From contig OZ005648.1 in the NCBI GenBank assembly GCA_963930645.1, positions 195,397,304 through 195,461,303 of the forward strand: DNA of 64,000 nt, read 5' to 3'. The position numbers and the translations under genes were made by a program. Position 1 is the stretch's first letter, and every line of letters begins with the position of its first letter. This DNA is from Salticus scenicus (lineage: Eukaryota; Arthropoda; Arachnida; Araneae; Salticidae). The notes beneath the pieces were generated by a model. That model did not search any database. It was not told where the DNA came from and saw nothing but the letters and a program-made list of their open reading frames with translations. Positions 45,672 through 56,300 of the stretch are shown here, piece after piece.

Positions 45672-47522
45672 TAACGATGTTACGATTTAAAGTAAATAAA
45701 ATGCTTTTATTCCCTTCTTTTTCTTAAAAAATGTAACAATTAAATAGAGGTTGAATACATATTACTTAACAAAAGAAAAATCTGAAAACCAGTGGAAAAA
45801 TTGAGATGAAAACTTTCAAATGAGTAAATATAGGTTAAGGTCAATTAACAAGCTTGGAAAACTTAATATATCAACACTTTTACTGAAGCCAATGGTTTCG
45901 GGTTAATTTCCTTATCTAGACACTTTTTTTCCTTTAGCTGGAAATTGTCAGTTTGTCTTTCTATTAACATAGGTTGCAATAATTTTAAAATGAAAAGATT
46001 ATGCATACGTCATTCAGTTATTAATTATTATAAGCTGTATTTTTGTCATTACAGTAAAATATTATTAACAAAATATTTCTGGAATAAATCTGCGTCAACT
46101 AAATCTTTTGGTTTTAGTAAAGCATTGCTAGGCGAGAATTTTGGGAAAGATTGCTATTACACGTGATTGACATTTTACTGAGAATTTTATACTATAAAAG
46201 CATTGTAAATTTAATTCCAGTTTGTATTAGAGTAGATTAATTAAATCAGATTTATTTATATTATATATTTTTAAAATAAGTTTTTAACAATTACCTACAT
46301 GATTCTCCGTTTTATACAGTCATTCATACATTTTTTTGTCAGATTATCTTATCTTGTCCATTTTTGAGAATGGATAGAAAAAGATTATACTATAAATTTT
46401 CTTCTGCAAAATTGTAATTTCCATTAATCAAAGTTCTAATGTTATCTGTCTATAACTTTTTCACCTCCACATTTATTTAATTTAAAAACCTGTTTAAAAT
46501 AATTTCAATAAGTGTTTTATCTACATTATCTATATTTAGCATTCGCTTTTTTTTTAAAAAAAAAGGGGGGGTTAAAAATTATAGTTTTAGGAGGAAAAAA
46601 AACAGTCGTACTAATTACATAGTAAGAAATGTCATCATATTATTCAATATTTGTTAATTAGAACTACTGGTAGAAGTCACTGAAAATGAACTGTCAAATA
46701 AGAGGTACTTAAGGCTCCTCAAACCCTCTTGCGATTTCCTTATCTTCAATCTACAAATCCAATGCGAATATATGGGGAAATGTGTTTATAGAATTATTTA
46801 TCACCTAACTTTCATTTATTATTTATTTAATTATTTTTATCAAAGCTCCATTCAAAAAAATTACAATCATTAAATTAATACTTGTTTCCCAAAATTTTAT
46901 TTTTTACTTTATTTTAGAGACAAGAATATGAGAAAATACACTTAGATAATATTCGCATTTTTGAATTCAAAAGTTATAATTCTAAAAAATCAATTTTTAG
47001 AAAACTAGTACTAATTTAACTGTTGTAATATTTCCGAATGGAAAAATGGAATTAATAAAAATACGTTAGGTAATGAGTAATTTTATAATTAAAAATTATC
47101 GCATTCAGGAGATAGGATTTCATGACGGGAGGAAAGAGAAGAGCCTTTCCGTCTTATCTTATGGGAGTTTTGTTGCTTCGTATTGTAAGGATATTTGATT
47201 CAAAAATGAAGTTTTTCAAATTCTGTCTTTTGAATATGTCCCTTTTTAGTTTGTGATCAGTTTTTTTTTAAAAAGTAAATTATTTTATCTCATTAAGTAA
47301 ATTTAGAATTGTAAATCTGAATTTTTAAATAAAATATTTAAATTTATTTTTTCAAAGAATTGCTCATAAGCTAAAAGGCGACTTATACAAAGAAAAATTC
47401 TCAAAAGACAAAATTCTAAAAATTCATTTTTGAATGAGATATTCTTATATAAAACGAAACAACAAAAATCCCATTCGATAACACGGGAAGATAGAAAGAG
47501 GTAATCTGACTGTGATGTACAG
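45672..47522. other. AT-rich non-coding sequence
   Basis: No gene or recognised element. Confidence 0.6.
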
Positions 47523-47791
47523 CCTTAACGACCCTCTTCACTTACCGTCGCCGGAGGCCCGAGTCAGTGTTATTCTATGGGAAATTTTCTTTACAAATAA
47601 CTTATTAACTTATACATATTTTTAAATTCTGTTTTCACATTCATAAAATTCCCAACTGTTAAATTGACGGACCTTTTTTAGAAATGTATTTTTATATTTA
47701 TTTATTATTTATTTTTTTAATTTTTAATATTTTATTTTGAAATTGCAAAATGAAAAATTTCACATGTTAAAAATTCATATTTTGCAGCTTC

Positions 47792-47846
<55 letters not shown>

Positions 47847-48014
47847 AAAATACTTTTTTCAAAAAAGGTCCGTCAATTTAACAGTTGGGAATTTACAGAA
47901 TGTGAAAACAGAATTTAAAAATATGCAAAAGTTAATAAGTTTTTTATAAAGAAAATTTCCCATAGAACAAAATTAGCTTCGCCTTCCGGCGACGATGAGC
48001 GAAGCGGGCCCTAA
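47523..48014. mobile_element. Foldback element with ~172-bp inverted repeats
   Basis: The left arm (47523-47697) and right arm (47843-48014) are inverted copies. Examples are CCCAACTGTTAAATTGACGG against CCGTCAATTTAACAGTTGGG, and TTCTATGGGAAATTTTCTTT against its complement. The outer ends are GC-rich and more diverged (CCGTCGCCGGAGGC / GCCTTCCGGCGACG). The centre is AT repeats. No coding sequence. Confidence 0.85.
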
Positions 48015-48035
48015 GTTTAAAATCAAGGGCTACGA

Positions 48036-48320
48036 TGTGCCTCTTAAAAGAAAATGTGTACCTTTTTTAATTTCAAAAGCACTACAAAAATTCAAAATGT
48101 GTCTCTAAATTTCAAAGGCACCAGGTGTCTCTTAATTTCAAAAGCATCACGTGCTTCTTAATTTCAGAGGCACCAAGTGCCTCTTAGATTCAAAAGCAAC
48201 AGGTGCCTTTTAATTTTAAAGGCACCCGTGCTTCTTAATTACAAAGGCACCCTCGTGATTCTCATTTTTCAGAGGCACAAAAATTCAAAATGTGCCTCTT
48301 GTATCAGAGGCACAGTTTTA
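48036..48320 (+). repeat. Array of 26-bp palindromic units
   Basis: Six units start at 48114, 48140, 48166, 48192, 48218 and 48243, giving an almost exact 26-bp period. Each is a short palindrome such as AGAGGCACCAAGTGCCTCTT followed by an AATTTCA-like spacer. Longer, irregular hairpins with the same arms flank them (about 48036-48066, 48074-48105, 48272-48301). The array ends at AGAGGCACAGTTTTAAGAGTG. Confidence 0.85.
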
Positions 48321-49099
48321 AGAGTGAATAATGGTTAAAGAGGAAATTGGATAAAATGTTACAATTGTGTTAAAATTTTTGGAATTTATATGTATATTTA
48401 TATGCATTTCACAAATAAATAAATCTAGCAATTGCACGAATTTTAACACAAGTAATATTTTACCTGATTCGCTTTTCTTTCTTTCTTTTTTTTTTTTCCA
48501 TATTACTTTCAAGAAACTTATTTCGGCAGCATTAGTCACACGATTGACTTCTGTTACCATGGTTACGAAGCGTAAATTTTCATTTGAAATAACATCTTGA
48601 AAAATGCAAAGAATTTCGAAAAGGTATTAGTATTTTTTTCTGTTAATCATTTTTTTAAACTGTAAAGGAGGGGAAAAAAAAGTAATATTTTACATGTTTC
48701 TGGAGGGTTTTATGGTTTTAAAAATTTGTATTTCATTTATTACAATTTTCAAAACGATTAAACTATTAGTAAAATAATTTGATCTTATTTTTGCAGTATT
48801 TGTTTCAAATTTGTAAAGTGTTTCGTCAAATTTGTATTATCTACTATATTTGCATTAAGTTTTACAATGAAAATTAATATTATTAGTAAAATTATTAATA
48901 ATTGAGTTTTTTTTTTTTTAAGAGTTCTTACCTGTTTTAAAAATTAACGTTATTAAAAACGTGTATACAGTGTAATTTTTAAATGGAATAATAATAAGAA
49001 AATTTATATCTAGAATGGCAGCACAAAACTTATTTCTATGTTGTTCTATATAATGGTGCCACCTATCAGTTAACAAGCACAAAAATCTAATAAACTTCT

Positions 49100-49133
<34 letters not shown>

Positions 49134-49258
49134 TTTTTGCAATTTTAGCCATTTCATACTCTTATATAGCCATTAAAAATCAGAGAATTTGATTAACAAG
49201 AGCGTCATCTGTCCTTCGATACACACCCAAAATTAATTAACATAATGTTTCATTAACA
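48321..49258. other. AT-rich non-coding sequence
   Basis: No gene. A31 run at 49101-49131. Confidence 0.6.
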
Positions 49259-49259
49259 T

Positions 49260-49880
49260 ACAAGGTCTGCCTTGAGAGTAATGAAATTGAATGTTTTTGC
49301 GCCGAGCTAAAGGTCAAAAGGGCAAAGTTTGTGGGTGGTACAGGTGGTGGGGAGAGACATCTGCACTGTCTGGTGGAAATCGGTTGGCCTGGAGCCTTTG
49401 TAACGCATAGATCACTCATAAAGTGGATACAAGTGTTTAAGAGGCACAAAGTCTTCAAACATTGAAGGGAGAACGTAGATAATGAAGAAAACTCTTAGGC
49501 GTCAATCCTGTTCTTGAACATGAGACAATTTGGTTAACATTAAAGCACTTTTGGATAAAGATCGTCGGATGAGTGTCCGAATTATTTCAGAGATGTTGGG
49601 ACCTTACAAAATTGATTGTGCATCAAATCATCACGGAGGAACTTCAAATTTGGAAAAGTGCCAAGTTCCTGAATCAGTTGGTGGCAAAACATAGAGACAC
49701 AACGCTATCCCAACCACTATACAGCCCCGATCTGTCACTGCAGGACTTTTTCATATTCCCTCGGTTAAAGCACTGCTTAAGAGACTGTTTTGTGGATGTT
49801 TTTAATTGTTTTGTCAATCTGAAAAACTTCTAGAGAAACGTTACGTGCGTTCTAAAGAACATATTAACTGAGCAGTTTAG
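49260..49880 (+). pseudogene. Mariner-like transposase, internally deleted
   Basis: The start CAAGGTCTGCCTTGAGAGTA (49261, after TA) looks like a mariner-type terminus. Coding traces appear in three frames: KWIQVFKRHKVF (about 49419); LVNIKALLDKDRRMSVRIIS then EMLG (about 49530-49600), which is the helix-turn-helix region; KLIVHQIITEELQIWKSAKF; and, after an internal deletion, SQPLYSPDLSLQDFFIFPRL then K (about 49709-49770). The last block is the YSPDL-x-x-x-DFFLFP motif that holds the third catalytic Asp of DD34D transposases. The part with the first two Asp residues is gone, and stops interrupt the start. Normal length is about 340 residues; about half remains. Confidence 0.82.
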
Positions 49881-50621
49881 TTTCTTTGTGTAACAATTTC
49901 TTTCTTTCTTTCTTTTTTTTTTTTTTTTTTTTTTCAGATATACACAGAACATCAAATTCCAGTGTAAAATAGCAAAGCGATTTTTTTTTTTCTTTAAAGC
50001 ATTTTTTTTTTCCGATACAAAATATTTCGCTGAATACATAAAAAAAAAAAAAAAAACTGAGAACCAAACAAACATATGACCAACAACAAGACTGAAAAAA
50101 CTACATAACAATTGAGAGCAGTGAATAGGTTTTATACAGATTAATTTTACACATATTTACAAATGTTAAGATTAATTACAGAAAAAAGTCCCAAAATTTA
50201 ATTGGTATGCATGGGAGTTTACTTATTGTATAATGTGAAGGACATAAAAGTAATTCCTAAGCAATAAACTCAAATGTTTCAAACTGAGGGAAAAAATGTT
50301 TTCAAGGAAATAAAAAGTTTTGAATAGTCACAACTTTTCCTCTTCCTCTTTCTGTGACAGTCCTTAACATGTCATAAATTTTTGCTTCAATCTACCAGAA
50401 GTGGAATCCCCGAAGTCTCATATCGTTAACGCAAAAAAAATTTTAGTTTCGAAATTTCCTACAAATCTAAATAACACAAGCTATATGAGATTGTAATTAA
50501 TATATTTTAAATTAACCTTTATATCATATGTTAAAAATACAATATTTAACACATAGGATGTCTATATGTTTCAATTTAACGATTATGTTTATTAAACATA
50601 ATCGTTATCATGATATACATA
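49881..50621. other. AT-rich non-coding sequence with homopolymers
   Basis: T- and A-runs (about 49913-49935, 49981-49992, 50041-50057). Lysine- and phenylalanine-rich frames here are translations of these runs. Confidence 0.6.
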
Positions 50622-51156
50622 TCTGTATATATATATAAATTACGTGTCACGATGTTTGTCCGGGGTAAACTCCTAAACTAAGGAACCGATTTTAATGAAA
50701 TTTTGCACACTGTGTGCAGTTTGGTCCAACTTGAGAGATAGGATAGTTTTTATCTCAATTTATTGTCACAATATTGTTTTATTGCAATTATTTGTTAATT
50801 ATAGACCTTTATTAAAGTTGCTCCAAAATATCTGTGAGTTCCATTAATTCAATTGTTGCCAAAAAAAAAAAAAATTACGAGTTCATTTTCTTTTGACATA
50901 AAAATAAATACATTTAATCAAACGTGAACGTTAAAAAATTATAAAAAGTTAAATTATGCATCTCACGAAAATTGACGTCATAATCAATTTAAAGATTTTA
51001 TACAGATTGATAAAGTGCTAATGCAGTTCTATCATAGATATAGTAATATATATATAGATCTCTCATCCCCATGTTATCGTACAAAGATTTTTGATGCCGA
51101 AAAAAAAAAAAAATAAATAAATAAAAGCTTTGGAAACAGCCATTAAGTGGTATTGA

Positions 51157-51188
<32 letters not shown>

Positions 51189-52846
51189 GAAAGAAATATG
51201 AATTTGAAACTGTATCTGGAGTCTTCCATTCTCCTTTAGCAAATAAATTATTCATAAATTTTATTTGCTAAAATGTTAGTATGTATTCCCGTGTGTATTC
51301 ACTCGGGGAAAGACGGCCATATTTTGGTAAAAACGTCGTCTTTTCCCAAATGAAAAGGAATAACTTTTTTCTCCCCAATGATCACTCTATTCTATATATG
51401 CTATACTATATCTATGAGTTCTATACGCAAGCGAAGTGTGACTCACTGACCGTCTGTGCAGCCAAGAAAAAGATTTCCTATGTTAATTGCCCACTGGATT
51501 TTTTGTAAGAAATTATTAAAAATCGAGGAAATTTATTTCCCGATTTTAATCCTTATATTTGGGTATAGATATGTATCAGTCATCGCGGGTGTTAGATTGA
51601 ATTATTTTGCTGTCAAATTGACAAAATTTTAATTTTAAATTTCAAAACTCTGTCGCCCTTGGCTTTTTATTATTATTATTATTATTATTTGGCGATCAAA
51701 AGCGTAACACGAAAATATACATGCCAGATGTATGCATTGTACGAAATGTAATATGTATTATTCATTGTACGTATGTATGACATGTAACATGTATTGTACG
51801 AAATATTGTTTCATATTATTCATTACTCTTTTAATATAAGTTGTTAAAATATCCATGATTTTTGAAAGGAATTAAATATTTTCGCCAGATAATTTGGCGA
51901 TATTCTTTTTTTTTCGCCAAGGATGACAGAAATGAAATCTATTCCGCTGCAAAATATTAGTATCTTACATCAGATATTTTATTTAGACATTTGAAAACAA
52001 ATTTGACTTCAAACTATGATAGAATATTTATCATTTTCCTTTTAATTAGTATATTATTAGTATATTAAAATTTAAATGCATGGTATATAAAAAGTTTTTT
52101 TTTTTTTTTTTTATCTTATAATTATTCTTATCTTAATCCTCAATGTTTCCCATCTTTATTAACTTGAATTTACTATTAAAATTTTAACATACTCAAAAAC
52201 TTCTCATCACTTCGTTAAAATACACTAAACTTTTCCAAAATCTTTTTCTATTTAAAATGATACATGTATTTACTTTAAATGTCCAATATTTCATAAGATT
52301 TCCAATTTTAAAGTTTTAAAATATTTATCAAATTTACTTATTTTTCTGGTTTAGCCTTATTGTTTTCCTTTTTATAACTACAGCTGTTGATATATTAAAT
52401 ATTTAAAATGATGAGGTCATTTTATAGTAAAATTATCCATTATAGCATATATTATATTTCACTCCTCCATAAAAATTGATTTTAAAATCGTCTGTTTCTT
52501 TTATACTTTTATTTTAATAGAATTTTAATAGAATTTAATTTATATATTAGTCATTTTAGCAATTTTATCCAAAGTAGCATTAGAAATAATATATATCACT
52601 TCTCCATTAAAATTTATAGGACCCTACAATAAAATTAATTTGTGCTTAATATTAACACTACGAAAATTTTTATCAATCGCTTCCAAATTTTGACCTAAGT
52701 TTCAAATCTCAACCCTGTATGTTTTTACATCGGCTACAACGTTTTCGTCTTTGTTCGTAAATAATAATTTGACTGTACTAAATAGTTTACAGCCGTATAA
52801 TTCAACGTATAACTTAGTCACAGCAACGCGTGGCCGGGTCTGCTAG
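50622..52846 (+). mobile_element. Non-autonomous Helitron-like element A
   Basis: The 5' end TCTGTATATATATATAAATT (50622, after A), followed by ACGTGTCACGATGTTTGTCC, is a Helitron-type start seen in arthropods. The family leader ACCGATTTTAATGAAATTTT then GCACACTGTG follows. The 3' end GGCCGGGTCTGCTAG (52832-52846) finishes in CTAG before T. No Rep/helicase gene is present, so it would depend on a partner. It contains an ATT microsatellite (51668-51689), the GGGGAAAGACGG motif (51305) and AT-rich filler. Boundaries rest on terminal motifs only. Confidence 0.6.
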
Positions 52847-53015
52847 TAATATATATATTATCTTTAGAATTTCATGTTCTTCCTCAGCTCAAATTTAATC
52901 TTTTTATATTTAACTCACTAAATAATAACCATATTAAGAAGAAAAAGTAACTATCGATGTCAAAACAAATAATAAAGATTAATTCTTTTCCTGAGTTTTA
53001 TACATTATTGACTAA

Positions 53016-53370
53016 TCTATATATATAAAAGAGCAGAGTCTGTGTGTGTGTGTGTGTCTGTCTGTGTGTGTGTCCGCTATAGAATCCTAGGCCGTTTCAT
53101 CGAGCGAACCAAATTTGGCACGGTTAATGTTTACGACCCGAGAAAGACAACGCCGCCAGCGATTTTACAAAATTCGACCCCCAAGGGGGGGAGGGGGAGG
53201 CAAAACGTAATTTCACAAAATCCTTCATATCTCAAACAAAAAAACAGATATCCGTAAAATTTTTTCTTTAAAATATAGCTAATACAAATGTCTAAAAATC
53301 GGTTTCTGGAATTTTTGAAATTCGGTCCCCAAGGGGGGCGGGGGGGGAAAACGTGATTTCACATGCGTAA
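53016..53370 (+). other. 5' leader of Helitron-like element B
   Basis: After the TG-rich start comes a ~150-bp duplication marked by AATTCGACCCCCAAGGGGG (about 53174) and AATTCGGTCCCCAAGGGG (about 53319), each followed by G-rich sequence and AAAACGTGATTTCAC or a variant. A 71-residue open frame across the start has no protein signature. Confidence 0.6.
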
Positions 53371-56300
53371 GGGTAGGCTATGGGGCAAAAACAAATAGAA
53401 ATACAGTTAGGCCGTTCAAAATTGGTACAGATAGGTTTAAGAGGCCTGTAAGTCGAATGGGGATATTTTCGATTGTGTAAATTTATTAGGAGGGGCGAGA
53501 TGAGGGGGGAAGGGGAGAGGGGGGCAAAAAAATTAAAATAGTGTCAGATCGTTCAAAATTGGTACATAGAGGTTTCCGATACTTACAAACCGATTGCGGA
53601 TATTTTTGAATTTGTAAAATTATTAAGAGGGGCGGGTAGGGGGGTGGGGCAGTAAGGGGGGGCTATGGGGCAAAAACAAATAGAAATACAGTTAGGCCGT
53701 TCAAAATTGGTACAGATAGGTTTAAGAGGCCTGCAAGTCGAATGGGGATATTTTCGATTGTGTAAAGTTATTAGGAGGGGCGAGAAGGGGGGGGGAGGGG
53801 GGGCAAAAAAATAAAAATAGTGTCAGATCGTTCAAAATTGGTACATAGAGGTTTTCGATACTTACAAATCGATTGCGGATATTTTTGAATTTCTAAAATT
53901 ATTAAGAGGGGCGGGTAAGGGGGTGGGGCAGTAAGGGGGGGGTATGGGGCAAAAACAAATAGAAATACAGTTAGGCCGTTCAAAATTGGTACAGATAGGT
54001 TTAAGAGGCCTGCAAGTCCAATGGGGATATTTTCGATTGTGTAAAGTTATTAGGAGGGGCGAGAAGGGGGGAGGGGAGGGGGGGCAAAAAAATAAAAATA
54101 GTGTCAGATCGTTAAAAATTGGTACATAGAGGTTTCCGATACTTACAAATCGATTGCGGATAATTTTGAATTTGTAAAATTATTAGGAGGGGCGGGTAGG
54201 GGGGTGGGGCAGTAAGGGGAGGCTATGGGGCAAAAACAAATAGAAATACAGTTAGGCCGTTCAAAATTGGTACAGATAGGTTTAAGAGGCCTGCAAGTCG
54301 AACGGGGATATTTTCGATTGTGTAAAGTTATTAGGAGGGGCGAGTAGGGGGGGAGGGGAGGGGGGCAAAAAAATAAAAATAGTGTCAGATCGTTCAAAAT
54401 TGGTACATAGAGGTTTCCGATACTTACAAATCGATTGCGGATATTTTTGAATTTGTAAAATTATTAAGAGGGGTGGGTAGGGGGGTGGGGCAGTAAGGGG
54501 GGGCTATGGGGCAAAAACAAATAGAAATACAGTTAGGCCGTTCAAAATTGGTACAGATAGGTTTAAGAGGCCTGCAAGTCGAATGGGGATATTTTCGATT
54601 GTGTAAAGTTATTAGGAGGGGCGAGAAGGGGGGGGGGGAGGGAGGGCAAAAAAATAAAAATAGTGTCAGATCGTTCAAAATTGGTACATAGAGGTTTTCG
54701 ATACTTACAAATCGATTGCGGATATTTTTGAATTTCTAAAATTATTAAGAGGGGCGGGTAAGGGGGTGGGGCAGTAAGGGGGGGGTATGGGGCAAAAACA
54801 AATAGAAATACAGTTAGGCCGTTCAAAATTGGTACAGATAGGTTTAAGAGGCCTGCAAGTCCAATGGGGATATTTTCGATTGTGTAAAGTTTTTAGGAGG
54901 GGCGAGAAGGGGGGAGGGGAGGGGGGGGGCAAAAAAATAAAAATAGTGTCAGATCGTTAAAAATTGGTACATAGAGGTTTCCGATACTTACAAATCGATT
55001 GCGGATAATTTTGAATTTGTAAAATTATTAGGAGGGGCGGGTAGGGGGGTGGAGCGGTAAGGGGGGGCTATGGGGCAAAAACAAATAGAAATACAGTTAG
55101 GCCGTTCAAAATTGGTACAGATAGGTTTAAGAGGCCTGCAAGTCGAATGGGGATATTTTCGATTGTGTAAAGTTATTAGGAGGGGCGAGTAGGGGGGGAG
55201 GGGAGGGGGGCAAAAAAATAAAAATAGTGTCAGATCGTTCAAAATTGGTACATAGAGGTTTCCGATACTTACAAATCGATTGCGGATATTTTTGAATTTG
55301 TAAAATTATTAAGAGGGGCGGGTAGGGGGGTGGGGCAGTAAGGGGGGGCTATGGGGCAAAAACAAATAGAAATACAGTTAGGCCGTTCAAAATTGGTACA
55401 GATAGGTTTAAGAGGCCTGCAAGTCGAATGGGGATATTTTCGATTGTGTAAAGTTATTAGGAGGGGCGAGAAGGGGGGGGGGGGAGGGGGGCAAAAAAAT
55501 AAAAATAGTGTCAGATCGTTCAAAATTGGTACATAGAGGTTTTCGATACTTACAAATCGATTGCGGATATTTTTGAATTTCTAAAATTATTAAGAGGGGC
55601 GGGTAAGGGGGTGGGGCAGTAAGGGGGGGTATGGGGCAAAAACAAATAGAAATACAGTTAGGCCGTTCAAAATTGGTACAGATAGGTTTAAGAGGCCTGC
55701 AAGTCCAATGGGGATATTTTCGATTGTGTAAAGTTATTAGGAGGGGCGAGAAGGGGGGAGGGGAGGGGGGGCAAAAAAATAAAAATAGTGTCAGATCGTT
55801 AAAAATTGGTACATAGAGGTTTCCGATACTTACAAATCGATTGCGGATAATTTTGAATTTGTAAAATTATTAGGAGGGGCGGGTAGGGGGGTGGGGCGGT
55901 AAGGGGGGGCTATGGGGCAAAAACAAATAGAAATACAGTTAGGCCGTTCAAAATTGGTACAGATATGTTTAAGAGACCTGCAAGTCGAATGGGGATATTT
56001 TCGATAGTGTAAAGTTATTAGGAGGGGCGAGTAGGGGGGGAGGGGAGGGGGGCAAAAAAATAAAAATAGTGTCAGATCGTTCAAAATTGGTACATAGAGG
56101 TTTTCGATACTTACAAATCGATTGCGGATATTTTTGAATTTGTAAAATTATTAAGAGGGGCGTGTAAGGGGCTATGGGGCAAAAACAGAAATACTGTTAG
56201 GCCGTTCAAAATTGGTACAAATAGGTTTAAGAGGCCTGCAAGTCGAATGGGGATATTTTCGATTGTGTAAAGTTATTTGGAGGGGCGAGAAGGGGGGAAG

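Noticed and set aside
48114..48260. Regular short repeats resembling a CRISPR array.
   Set aside because: The spacer-like parts (AATTTCA) are themselves repeated, the unit is 26 bp in total, and the sequence is eukaryotic. It is a palindromic minisatellite.
50998..51255. Phenylalanine-rich open frame on the minus strand.
   Set aside because: Driven by A-runs (51101-51113 and 51158-51175) in the Helitron-like element A; no domain is visible.
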